DNA of 64,000 bases from Pisaster brevispinus. Taxonomy: Eukaryota > Echinodermata > Asteroidea > Forcipulatida > Asteriidae. Below the pieces are notes generated by a model that was not told the DNA's origin, ran no database searches, and worked only from the letters and a program-made list of their open reading frames with translations. The stretch is from contig JAMKCF010000177.1 in assembly GCA_023634235.1 (NCBI GenBank), positions 1 through 64,000 of the forward strand, in the 5' to 3' direction. Both the position numbers and the translations under genes were made by a program. Positions 9,970 to 18,939 of this stretch are shown one piece after another. Position 1 is the first letter of the stretch; each line of letters opens with the position of its first letter.

Positions 9970-12266
9970 TTAGATTGGAACAAAATCTAGATATGCGGCT
10001 GCAACGCAGCCATCGAAATCATTTGAACCAAGTAGGGAGTTGTGATTTCTGCCATGTTTAAGTGCGAGATAACCAACTTCAGTAATGAGGTCCTTCACCC
10101 AGGTACGGTATTGGGACCATAGTAAAGGCCAGAAGGGTTGCGAGGGCCACCAGGGGAAAATTATTACGCCTTTACATTTGCAGAGATACATGTGTTTAAG
10201 GGTGGATGCCACTAAAGCTACAGGGGGGGACCAACAATGCATTCTCACCGTGCCAGTTCTGGGCAAAGGCGTCTACACCCGAAGAACCTGGGTTCCAAAA
10301 AACGGGAATAAAATCGGGGCAGTTTAGCATTGTAAAAAGTAGCAAAGCGGTCAATTGTGAATGGACCCCAGCGAGCATTGATAACAGAGAAAAACTTTTC
10401 TGAAAGGGACCAGTCGTCCGTGTCGAAAATCCTACTGACAAAATCGGCTTGGTCATTTTTAGCCCTGGGTATCCACTCAACATCAATGCGAATAGAGTTG
10501 TTCAGACAAATATTGAAAATATCAACAGCCAGATTGTTCAGATTTGGTTTCATACTCCCGGACTCGATAATTTTTGCTGCACACTGACTATCGGTAAGCA
10601 ACTTCAACTCAGAGGCATGAATCAAAGGGAGGAAAGACAAGAGAGCAAAGCGAATCGCCTCGAGCTCGCGCCAGGTGGAACTTTGGACTGATTCTGTGTT
10701 AGTCCACAATTTGTGGGCTGTGTGAACCTCGTTACAGATTATAGCACCCGCACCGGTGGAGCTGGCGTCTGAGCAAATTATCTTGTTAACAACTCGGTGA
10801 GCGAAAACAAAACGAACATTCAAAATTTTGGCATTAGCTCTCCGAAACTTAACTTCAGAAAGACAGAAATCTGTAAGAACGACTGGAACGTTTTCATCAA
10901 AGGCGGCTGCGATTGTCATTTGACAGTGACGAGTCATTAATCTAGTAATACTACCAACAACGGGGGACAACGAAATAATTTGGCCTACGAATGAATGCAA
11001 ATCCCTTATTGTGAGAGATGTATGTTGCTGTAGAAGAAAATCAATGGATTTATTAATCTTAACAATCCTACGATCAAGAATCTTAAGTGTGCCCTGTGCA
11101 GTGTCCCATCTCATACCTAACCAATCGATAGTAAATACAGGGCTCCAAATACTCTTAGAAATATTGTATACAAAACCTGCTTCTAAAAGGTCAGAACGAA
11201 TGTGGTTAGAGATGCTTAAGGCAATCTGGTTGTGTTTTGATGATTGCTTAGGTCTAGGGATGACAATGAAACCATCATCCAAGTAGAGAGCTATTAAAAC
11301 TCCACATGACCTCCAGTGGGTGACCAATGGTTTCAAAGCTTTGGTAAATATGTAAGGAGCGGATTTGAGCCCGAAAGGCAGAACCGTAAATTCGAAATGT
11401 CTGACTACCCCGTTAATAGACCAAGAAAATCCCAGATAACATTGGGAGGCAGGGGCAATGTCAAAATGATGGTAGCCCGATTTTAAGTCAAATGTAACCA
11501 TGAGAGCATTTTCTGACAGAAATTGAATACCCGATTTCCAATCGTCCAATTTAAAGCGCGTTTTTGGTATGAATTTGTTGAGAGCGCTGAGATCAAGAAT
11601 AAGCCTATTTTTCTTGGAAGCTGAGCATGAGACAGATAAAGGGCTGTTCACGTTAGAAGGATGAGATTTTTCTGAAATACGGGAAGAAGCCAGTAAATCT
11701 AAAATGGAATCTGTTACAAATTTGGCCTCACGTAAGGCCGAACTATTATTCCTGAGAAACATAGGAGGGGGTCGCTCTTCAAAAGGGATTACATAACCAT
11801 ACTCGATTATGGATAAAATCATGTCAGGGGAACCTATATCACGCCAGAATTGAACATGTTGTTTTAGTCTCCCTTTAACTGGTAAATTATCAGACTGTAA
11901 GGATGCTTTCTCAGGAAAACAATGTACCTTCAGAACGTCATCGAACGTATTGCGAATATTGTCTTTACTGTGCCTTTGGCAATGTTGAGGCGGTGCTGGT
12001 ACTGGCGGTATCAAAAGGCCCTGTCGGGGCGATTCCCTGGTGGGCTGCTTGGGGCAATGCTCTCTGGAACTGGTAGGATGGGGCGTGCCATGATGAGAAT
12101 GGAGGTCTCTGCCCGGTGAAAGGGACGGCTGGTGTGGGTCTTGCCTGATTTCGGAAACGTGAGTAGGTGTTGGAACCAAAGGAGTAGGGGCAATTTCTGG
12201 ACCAATGGCCAGACATTCCACAGGAGAAGCACGACTCAAAAGACGGCATGCCTGAAAAAAACCCAC
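9970..12266 (-). pseudogene. Reverse transcriptase-RNase H of the YR element (unit 1)
   Basis: A long open frame (10245-12266, 673 codons) covers the RT and most of RNase H. Motifs in order are LILDLSALNK, MVTFDLKSGYHHFDIAP (motif A), FTVLPFGLKSAPYIFTK (motif B), ALYLDDGFIV (motif C, YxDD variant), WLGMRWD, then RNase H with ICSDASSTGAGAI, ELEAI and LLTDSQCA. After RNase H the family-typical WGPFTIDRFA ... PRFYSRF stretch is in frame, then frame is lost at an A6 run near 10297-10302 (also in unit 2). A further extra G in a G7 run near 10231 shifts the last part. The first ~90 codons overlap the gag CCHC exon in another frame, so pol may be made by frameshifting or splicing. Confidence 0.85.
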
Positions 12267-13331
12267 AATTTTGAAAGAAGAGAGAAAGAAAACGGCGACT
12301 GGAAATACAAAAATAAATATATTTTATCAAATTAAACCCTTTGCTCGGGGATCGGGAGGGTGGGAGGGCACTAAGTCAGGTTTAAAATATTATTCGCAAA
12401 GATAGATGATACTCGGTGTGTTTGTGAAATCACCTGAATGGGGAAGCTGAGAAAGCGCTTCATTTATATAGGGGTACGCTTGAAAGAGTTAGACTATCAA
12501 ACACAATGGTATGGGTGCATCCCTGACGCAAGGAAAGCGTAAAATGCAAATTAGATAGGGAGAGGGCCTATGGCGCGCCAAACAGACAAAACTAAATTTT
12601 CATGCTACTTCGCTGCGCTCATACGCATGAAAAGCAGTTTAGTGTTAATGGACACGCCATAATAAAGGAAAAAGGAGGCAATAGGATTTGATTCAAATTA
12701 TTTATTTATTTACAGCATGGGATAATGGTGGGATCACAAACGGCTTTTGAAAATTGACAAAGTATTGGGTGGGGGTTGAAACAAATCGCTTTACAATACC
12801 TCGAAAAAGATGGCGATCAGGGTGACCAAATGTGGGCCTAGAGCCACTCTGCTGGTGTTGCGGAGCCTCATTCCGTCGCCGCTTGCGAGACTCTATATCT
12901 TTCAAAGCAGCTTCCTCTGCGACGAGAACCTTTTTCTGCTGTTCAGCAGTCAATTCGTCGGCGTTGGTTTTGTCTAGTTGTGAAACGGTACCCCAGCCGG
13001 CCTTGCTGGAGTCAGCGATTCTGACTTTCTGCTTTCTTTCGGCAATAAGGGTCGTCCCTTCTTGTACGGCTTGTAGGGCTGCTTCAATGTTGTTATCGGC
13101 GGTCAAGGCAGATTGGATTCTGCACAGCACAATCTCGAGTTGGCCACAGAACTCGTACTGGGCGATATTGCCAGGTCTGGAAAGATCTTTGGCTTCTAGC
13201 TTGAGTTTGAGTTCTTTCAGCGCCGTGGAATCATTAGGTGGTTTGTTGATAGCGCTAAACTTAGCGTCGAAATAGTCTTTAAATTTGTCAAAAATTTCAG
13301 CGGTTTGAACGTGGTCGCTTGAAGTAGACAT
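11965..13331 (-). CDS. Gag of the YR element, probably spliced (unit 1)
   Basis: Exon 1 (13331-12800) starts at ATG and codes a charged, helical protein (TAEIFDKFKDYFDAKFSAIN ... KRRRNEAPQH) ending HPDRHLFR. Exon 2 (12251-11965) starts after TTTTTTTCAG and codes a CCHC knuckle, CFSCGMSGHWSRNC (C-x2-C-x4-H-x4-C), and a Pro/Ser-rich tail. Donor CGAG then GTATTG and the acceptor agree in phase (532 + 287 nt = 272 codons plus stop). Without splicing, exon 1 runs on to a 209-aa product that lacks the knuckle. The 548-bp intron is exactly where the internal repeat junction lies. Splicing is inferred from sequence alone. Confidence 0.65.
12375..12741 (-). repeat. Internal junction of terminal repeats, A2-B1 (unit 1)
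   Basis: In element orientation A2 (12741-12598, copy of the 3' end) is directly followed by B1 (12597-12375, copy of the 5' end). The boundary reads AAACTAAATTTTCATG on the plus strand, i.e. the right end of the element joined to its left end. Such a join would template or result from circular cDNA. It lies wholly within the putative gag intron. Confidence 0.8.
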
Positions 13332-13549
13332 GTCAGGTTTAAAATATTATTGGCAAAGATAGATGATACTCGGTGTGTTTGTGAAATTCCTGAATGGGGA
13401 AGCTGAGAAAGCGCTTCATTTATATAGGGGTACGCTTGAAAGAGTTAGACTATCAAACACAATGGTATGGGTGCATCCCTGACGCAAGGAAAGCGTAAAA
13501 TGCAAATTAGGGAGAGGGCCTCTGGCGCGCCAAACAGACAAAACTAAAT
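13332..13549 (-). repeat. Terminal direct repeat B2 of the YR element (unit 1)
   Basis: This 218-bp stretch repeats 12375-12597 directly with a few changes (for example loss of ATAG after AAATTAG). It immediately precedes the gag ATG in element orientation, so it should hold promoter and leader. A GCGCGCC motif and the sequence TTTATATAGGGG lie within it. Confidence 0.8.
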
Positions 13550-14103
13550 AAGCTGTAACCTGTTACAGAGTTACGGATTATAGTGGGCACACGATTAGTC
13601 TATTAAATTCTTCGCACTGTCCACTGCAACTTATTTCTCAAATAATTTTCTTTGAGTCCGAGAAGTTTTTGAGATCTCTATCCTGCGATTAGAGGTAGGG
13701 TCGTACTGTGGTTACGACCCCGCAGGAAATTGGTAATTTCTACACGAAAGCCTCCTCTTTATTTTTTTTTATAAAGATGGTAGATTGGCAGTAAGTATCC
13801 CGAGAATTATGTTGTCTGAAACGCCCCGTCAAAAATCGATGAAAGTATGTCAAACAGCCTGAATCGCCCAAACTCCCTTTAAGGCAAGTTTGAGATTCAA
13901 ATTTATGTGGTGTCACCTCGCTGTCCCTCTCTAAACGTGGGAAGGGTTCGACTTTATTAATGTGTGTGGAACCATAAGCAAAATTCTGGTAATTTCGTTG
14001 CCGGAACTTTTTCCGAAAATAACTGAAGTTTTGGGGGTTTTTTTTACAGTGAGATAACCAGGATGAAACAGTTGGCTGTTATCAGTCGTGTACGGTAACC
14101 TAC

Positions 14104-14278
14104 CTGTTATATCGGCGACGCCAACCGCTATAGCAATCATCCATCCAATTAGCCACGTCTGTGCAGTAAATTGTTCCATAAGTGTTGGCAACATCACTCC
14201 CAGACCTTTGATAACTCCTGCCCAAAGCAACCATGTCACATGAAGACAGAGGACAGCGTACCAGCCCTGACGAGTCAT
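14104..14278 (-). CDS. MCT-like transporter, unit 1, exon 1 (N-terminus)
   Basis: ATG at 14278-14276 is in a favourable context (A at -3: AAAAAATGA). The exon codes MTRQGWYAVLCLHVTWLLWA and a first helix pair (GVIKGLGVMLPTLMEQF, WLIGWMIAIAVGVADITG) and ends at donor ATAACAG then GTAGGT in phase 1. The layout matches MCT helices 1-2. The family motif in helix 1 (D/E-G-G/S-W-G-W) is reduced to RQGWYA: the acidic residue and second Trp are gone. Upstream on the minus strand, an open frame from 14456 overlaps this start in another frame and could act as an upstream ORF if transcribed. Unit 2 is identical here. Confidence 0.85.
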
Positions 14279-14459
14279 TTTTTCTTAGACCAAGAGGAGA
14301 ATCGTGTTGCGATGTTCCACGGCAATGTTGACCCAAACAGTTGCTTGTTTTGTAGGCGCGTGGAATGGTCAGGTACGTAGCCCAAACACAGCCAATGTCC
14401 TTGGGAGAGAATACTTTTTCAGGGAAATAATTGATGCAATCATGCAACTGACCCACCTA

Positions 14460-15100
14460 CATTCACAAACTCCAGCGTAGATCCTTACTGTATACTCCAA
14501 CCTGTGTGCGTGTGTGAATTACCACTGCATGGGTTTAGTACTAAAAAGCCTAGTACTATAGCGTTAAGGCAGCCGTAGTTTTCACTCCAGTTTCACTCCG
14601 AAAAAGACGGCGTAAACTCACACGCTTAGGAGGCGGAAAGATTGTACTTGGACCGGCCGGAGCTCAACATACAAACCCTATCATTGTGCAAACGGCGTGC
14701 AGTACAAGGTCATTCCCTATGTACACTGTGGTAAACGATTTTGTTCTATGAAGGACACTTTTCCGTTTTGTCGTGTTTGTGGAGAGGTCCGTCAAAAAAA
14801 ATTCTACCTCACGGTTGATTAGATAATTATAATATACCACAAATGAAAGAAAAGAATGCAATTCCAGACTTTATGCCCCAATAGGCCACCCACTGGCGTG
14901 CCCACCAGTGAATATTGTGGCTATCGCGAGGTCAAGTGTTTCATCATAGAGGTAGAGTGCAGCGCTCTCTAGCCTATACCACAATTGTTTGGGACAACAA
15001 ACCTACCTCGTTCTCAATATTCACCTCGAGACCACGTGGGATGGAGCAGCGTAACCAGTGACTTCAGTGTGCTGCTGAACCTACAAACTAAACTTCCAGC
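14460..15100. other. MCT unit 1 upstream region, no gene seen
   Basis: AT-rich sequence with a few short palindromes (TTAGTACTAAAAAGCCTAGTACTA at 14536-14560 and a CACTGGCGTGCCCACCAGTG hairpin near 14889). No supported coding exon. It may hold 5' UTR or promoter of the MCT gene. Confidence 0.4.
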
Positions 15101-15905
15101 AGAAACGTGAGAAACTGTCAGATGACAAACTGAAGGATATTTTAAAGTCCTACAACAGACCAAACAATTGTGAGAAAGCTGGCCCATAAAAGTGAATACA
15201 TTAATGGGTGCGTTCGATTAGCTTCCCCGTGTGTTTCGGGGGTTTACACTCTTGGTAGCCACGAAACGAAGCTAATCGAACGCTGAGGCGTTTTCGCTTG
15301 TCACTCTGGGAAAATTAAGGTCAAAAGTTGATGCGTAGTGGCGTGTACACAGAAAGCTCCGTCGTCTGCTGAATTTTAGTGTACGTGTCCGTGACGACAC
15401 AATTTAATTTTTTTGCACAGATTCACCAACTGTTTGTTTTTCAGGAAATGCATTTCCTTTCTATTTGCCATTTTTGTTTCATAGACGATAAATCAGTGTA
15501 TTAATTTGTAGTTTTTGTACTCGCGTTGCAACCAACTTGTCCCCCGCCATCTTGGTATGATACGCCTGCAGCCAGAAACTACGTCATTACACCCGGGCAT
15601 CCACCAGAGACCCGCTCGCGAACTGAGGCTGTGGTGGCTGACACCGGGGCAGACACGAGTATCACGTGATGGCTAATCGAACGCTCTCGTTTAAGTTTTA
15701 CTTACACGACGTGTAAGCTACTCGAACGCACCCATTATGGGACAACATGAGAAATAACACTTAATAAAACACAGGACGTAAAATCACAAAAAAATCAGAC
15801 GTCCCTTGTAAGATCAGTTGTTGTAGTGCTCCAATTGTCAAATCAAATAATAACAGCCTCCAAAATTAAGGAGCTTGATAAGCTGGATGTGAAATCTCTC
15901 GTACT
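15100..15905 (+). pseudogene. Gag remnant of another YR-type retroelement, split by a MITE (unit 1)
   Basis: Plus-strand frames just before the MITE read EKLSDDKLKDILKSYNRPNN then CEKAGP, and after it WDNMRNN ... KNQTSLVRSVVVVLQLSNQI and ELDKLDVKSL. These resemble the conserved gag-like protein of invertebrate YR retroelements (K-L-x-x-K-L-x-x-Y-x-R-P-x-N-C ... V-N-x-x-I/L-W). Frameshifts and stops are present. Unit 1 has lost about 85 bp that unit 2 keeps (39225-39314). The family assignment rests on remembered motif patterns. Confidence 0.45.
15204..15735. mobile_element. MITE with ATGGGTGCGTTCGA ends and TA duplication (unit 1)
   Basis: The 532-bp element has inverted ends (ATGGGTGCGTTCGATTAGCT and AGCTACTCGAACGCACCCAT), with extra internal copies of CTAATCGAACGCT near both ends. 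It is flanked by TA on each side (15202-15203, 15736-15737), as for Tc1/mariner-like elements. Removing it and one TA restores a continuous reading across the gag remnant, which supports the borders. It has no coding capacity. It contains a CCGCCATCTTGG (YY1-like) motif at about 15545. Confidence 0.75.
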
Positions 15906-15923
15906 GCAACTGTTTACGTTAGA

Positions 15924-16142
15924 TTATGGCAGTGCTTTCTGAACAATGTCCCATTTAATATATTCATAGTCTTTCCCCTCGTCCTTTAAGTCCCATATAT
16001 GTTTACTTAGCTCTGTTTGTGCCCTCATGCTCTCGGATCTGAATGACTTCTTGTGGTTCGCCAGTCTCGCCTTGAAGGTTGTGGATGTCAGCCCGACGTA
16101 TGCCTCCTTCCTGCCTTCGCTCGTGACGGTGGCCTGATACAC
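15924..16142 (-). pseudogene. GIY-YIG nuclease-domain fragment (Penelope-like type), unit 1
   Basis: A 72-codon frame reads YQATVTSEGRKEAYVGLTST then FKARLANHKKSFR and ELSKHIWDLK. Extending upstream gives NIVYQATV, so the GIY-YIG core is NIVYQATV ... AYVGLT with the conserved R and H-K-S-F and the E-L-S-K-H-I-W tail of endonuclease domains from Penelope-like and related retroelements. No reverse transcriptase is attached. It is flanked by 33-bp imperfect inverted repeats (15912-15944 and 16146-16178). Identical in unit 2. Confidence 0.7.
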
Positions 16143-16354
16143 GATGTTCAGAAAGCATTGTCATACTCTAACGTAAACGTATTCTGAATTTATTGCATGG
16201 TTATAGCTCATACATGCGCTTGAAAGTTTTTAACAAGCGTGCACGCAAAGTAGTTACCCTTGGGAGCCAAACAGCGTTGTTTTTCAGTACATCCCTACCA
16301 GGGGTTAGTGCCGAGAGGTACCGTTACGGCGCGCTGCCCATGGTAGCGAGGCTG

Positions 16355-16437
16355 CACTTCCAGGGGTAACGATCGAGCGAGGCATTCTGGGAATTTAAAA
16401 AAATGCCGCGGCGAGATCGAACACCACTGGGAACGAG
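16355..16437. repeat. Dispersed repeat, related copy at 20508-20580
   Basis: GATCGAGC(G/A)AGGCAT(T/G)CTGGGAA ... GCGAGATCGA ... CCCTGGGAACGAGG occurs here and at 20508-20580 in the same orientation, with substitutions. It is present at both places in unit 2 also. The family is unknown to me. Confidence 0.6.
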
Positions 16438-16504
16438 GTTAGGGTCAGGCCCCCTGGGACTTGGAATCCAGGTCATCAATTCTGACCTGGGAGGTTTTTT
16501 TAAG

Positions 16505-16603
16505 CGTGTATTGACGATGTATTGACGGAGTATTGACGGTGTAGTGACGATGTATTGACGATGTATTAACGGTGTATTGACGGTGTATTGATAGTGTTCA
16601 CTC
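16505..16603. repeat. 11-bp tandem repeat GTATTGACGGT (unit 1)
   Basis: About eight or nine copies of GTATTGACGAT/GTATTGACGGT run head to tail with few substitutions. Unit 2 has the same array at about 40715-40803, with a single inserted base near its end. Confidence 0.85.
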
Positions 16604-16609
16604 ATCTGC

Positions 16610-17600
16610 TGACTTTTGACTTTCACATTGTACTTTATTAGTTGTTGTTTTTTCTGTGCCTGAAGATTTGTTCGTTAGCATTATCATGTATGCATTATAT
16701 TATTCGAGTGCAGGAGATTATTTGAGACGCCAATGTGTCTTGTATTTATTGTGAATGCTCGTCCATCCAGTTTTAGAAGATCGTTTCTACTTTCTCCTAC
16801 GCCCCCCCCCCCCATAATTCATATGACTGTGACCGATCACTCTTCACCGATAAGCAAATTTGTGTGATTAATTTAGCAGTAAAACGTGTGTACGGAAAGT
16901 TGTGTTTTTAGGTATCTACGCCTTTAACTATTATAAAGACTTGATCATGCATACAGTAGACCTGTATCATCCCTGATCTCTTCATTATGCACTATGTTCG
17001 ACGATTTAGAAGAGATCCAATTCGTTTTACTACAGAAATTTATTATGAAATAGACCTAAACAAATGAATAAATAAGTAGTATGGGTTTTACAGTAGCTAT
17101 TTGATTGCAAATTATTGCGCAATACCCCCTTCCGCCCCGCCCCCGGAGTATAAATGACACATATTTAGAGCCACATTTTTTGAGCAACCTTTACACTCAA
17201 CTTTGTTTACCCCCGTTCATCGACCATAGCATTAGCATTCCTAAAAACATGCCTAAAAGTGTGCATTGTCTGATGGCAGAAGCCAACGGCCATCACACTT
17301 GAGTAATGTTTTCATAGTTCGATACGGTAAACCGCTTGGCATGAAAAAGGCCGCTGTCGACAAGATGATCTGTTTTTCATTGTTTGGCTTCAACCTCAAA
17401 TTTAGGGAACCAAACACAATGCGCCTCTTAATAAACACCCACAACAATTATAATTGATTGATTTACTATCATTAAAACATGACGTCACCGCAAGCAAATC
17501 TGTATCTCATTATAATTGATTAGTCTGTTAACCCTATCAATAACATTAATACTGTGTGTGTTGTACGAGCGTAGAGGGAAGGAGCCTACATCCACTTCTA
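16610..17600. other. No gene seen
   Basis: AT-rich DNA with a C-run at 16803-16814. Short frames around 17105-17457 differ between units 1 and 2 by indels, so they are unlikely to be coding. Confidence 0.5.
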
Positions 17601-17639
17601 TATTATTAAAACCGTGTTAAACTTCGAACCCGCGGCGCT

Positions 17640-17760
17640 GCGGGATCCGCCCGTCCGCTTGCGTTCGGTGACCTCGCCCCCGCACAGGGGCTTGGGGACG
17701 AGGGACGATTTTTAGCCGCCATCTTGGGTCGCCATCTTGGGTCGCCATCTTCCTCGACTG
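17640..17760 (-). promoter_or_regulatory. GC-rich patch with three YY1-like motifs (possible MCT unit 1 promoter)
   Basis: In otherwise AT-rich DNA, 17625-17705 is GC- and CpG-rich and is followed by GCCGCCATCTTG, then two more CGCCATCTT motifs spaced 16 bp apart (17717-17751). On the minus strand these read AAGATGGCGGC, the YY1 motif orientation common just downstream of transcription starts. The patch lies 3.4 kb upstream of exon 1 of the minus-strand MCT gene, so it could be its promoter and non-coding first exon. Unit 2 has it at 41859-41971. No transcript evidence. Confidence 0.35.
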
Positions 17761-18300
17761 GAGTCCCGGCGGCGTGCCTTCCAGACGCTGCTTCTCGAGC
17801 TGAGTGCCAATTTTATTCCTCGCGTGTGATTGGGCCGCGTCTTTCCTCGGCCCTCGGTGTCTGCCGCAATTTCCCGGAACTCTCGATAAGATTGCTTTAC
17901 TGTCGTTTGTCTTCGGAAAATATTTTTTGCACGTTTTGTTGGTAAAATGGTATCAGAGTAGTTACTCAATAAATATCTAATGCATTTTATGTCACTAAAA
18001 GTCCTTGGTTCGAACGACACGTAAGTCTTTTCGGCGAATAGTCCGGAAGTAGCGTTGCGTGACTGAGGTAATTTCTCATGATTTCTTATTTTGACCGTAT
18101 GGGGGCGTATGTTGACAAGTTTTACGTGATGAAAACAAGTAGACAAACGTTTTTTGTTTTATTTTCGTTGTTATAATTTTGTCATTGATGCAAGAAAACT
18201 ACGACAGGCAGTTAAAATATGATGAAACTGTAATATTGTGATACAAGACATTCCCTGATGAAGGCGCCCTCATGCGGTCATAATTATGGTCAATAAACAG

Positions 18301-18660
18301 TCTGCGTGTAGGGATAACTGGTGCCCTGATTTTTGCTTGATTAACGCTTAATGGAAGAGAGTGTGCCAGCGACGAAATTATGGTCAATCAATCAGGGCCC
18401 AATTTCATAGAGCTGCTTAAGCAGAAAATATCGCTTAACAAATGTCTGCTAAGCAGAACTGTGCAGGATACAAGTCACAAATTGTACATGTGACATGGTA
18501 GTTTGGCTGGTAACCTTATACTGGTAAGCATTTTTTTTTTTTTTTTGCTTAGCTACTTTTTGTGCGTAAGCGGCTCTATGAAATTGGGCCCTGCGTGTAG
18601 GAATAACTGGTGCCCTGATTTTTCCTTGAATAACGCTAAATGGAAGAGAGTGCACCAGCG
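18301..18660. repeat. Pair of ~90-bp direct repeats flanking a MITE (unit 1)
   Basis: GCGTGTAGG(G/A)ATAACTGGTG ... GAGTG(TG/CA)CCAGCGACGAAA occurs at about 18303-18376 and 18593-18665, with the MITE at 18393-18593 between them. Unit 2 has a single copy (about 42523-42596) that is a chimera of the two. Confidence 0.85.
18393..18593. mobile_element. MITE with CAGGGCCCAATTTCATAGAG ends (unit 1 only)
   Basis: This 201-bp element has inverted ends CAGGGCCCAATTTCATAGAG and CTCTATGAAATTGGGCCCTG, with further inverted matches inward (GCTTAAGCAG / GCTTAG). It has no coding capacity. It is absent from unit 2. The end sequence is of a kind I associate with echinoderm and other marine deuterostome genomes, an impression that was not checked. 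Confidence 0.8.
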
Positions 18661-18939
18661 ACGAAACTTGTTATCACGCATCTTGGACAACGCACGCACT
18701 ACAAGACGCCACTTCAGCTTTGGTTACATTTTGGGGGGGGGGAAATCATGGAAAGCCAAAAATGAAAAACAAAAACAGAAAGCGACAGTTTGTAACAATG
18801 TTACACAAGTAGGCCATATATTCAAAAATAGTGTGACAATTGATGGAAACAATGCATGGAATGTATCTATTTTTAAAGAAATTTGCAGAAATGTTGAATT
18901 TGGTCGCATACATCTGTTAAACACGATTTAATATTTTGC

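Larger units (their letters stand above)
8003..13549 (-). mobile_element. Tyrosine-recombinase retrotransposon (Ngaro/DIRS type), unit 1 copy
   Basis: On the minus strand the order is: 5' repeat B2 (13549-13332), gag 5' exon, internal junction A2-B1 (12741-12375), gag CCHC exon, reverse transcriptase and RNase H, tyrosine recombinase, a repeat-rich 3' region, 3' repeat A1 (8146-8003). There is no integrase or LTR pair. The outer ends and the internal A2-B1 junction share AAT/AT at the join, and no target-site duplication is apparent, as expected for tyrosine-recombinase insertion. The internal junction equals 3' end joined to 5' end, the logic of split-direct-repeat elements. The copy is inactive: a stop in the recombinase and frameshifts after RNase H. 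Confidence 0.85.
7754..14103 (-). other. MCT unit 1 intron 1, occupied by a retrotransposon
   Basis: This 6.35 kb intron lies between exon 1 (donor ATAACAG then GTAGGT) and exon 2. Of this, 5.5 kb is the tyrosine-recombinase element at 8003-13549, in the same orientation as the gene. The rest (7754-8002 and 13550-14103) has no feature I recognise. Confidence 0.8.

Noticed and set aside
12832..13275. 147-codon plus-strand frame opposite gag
   Set aside because: It is the shadow of the gag frame on the other strand, cysteine- and serine-rich as expected from complementing a charged helical protein.
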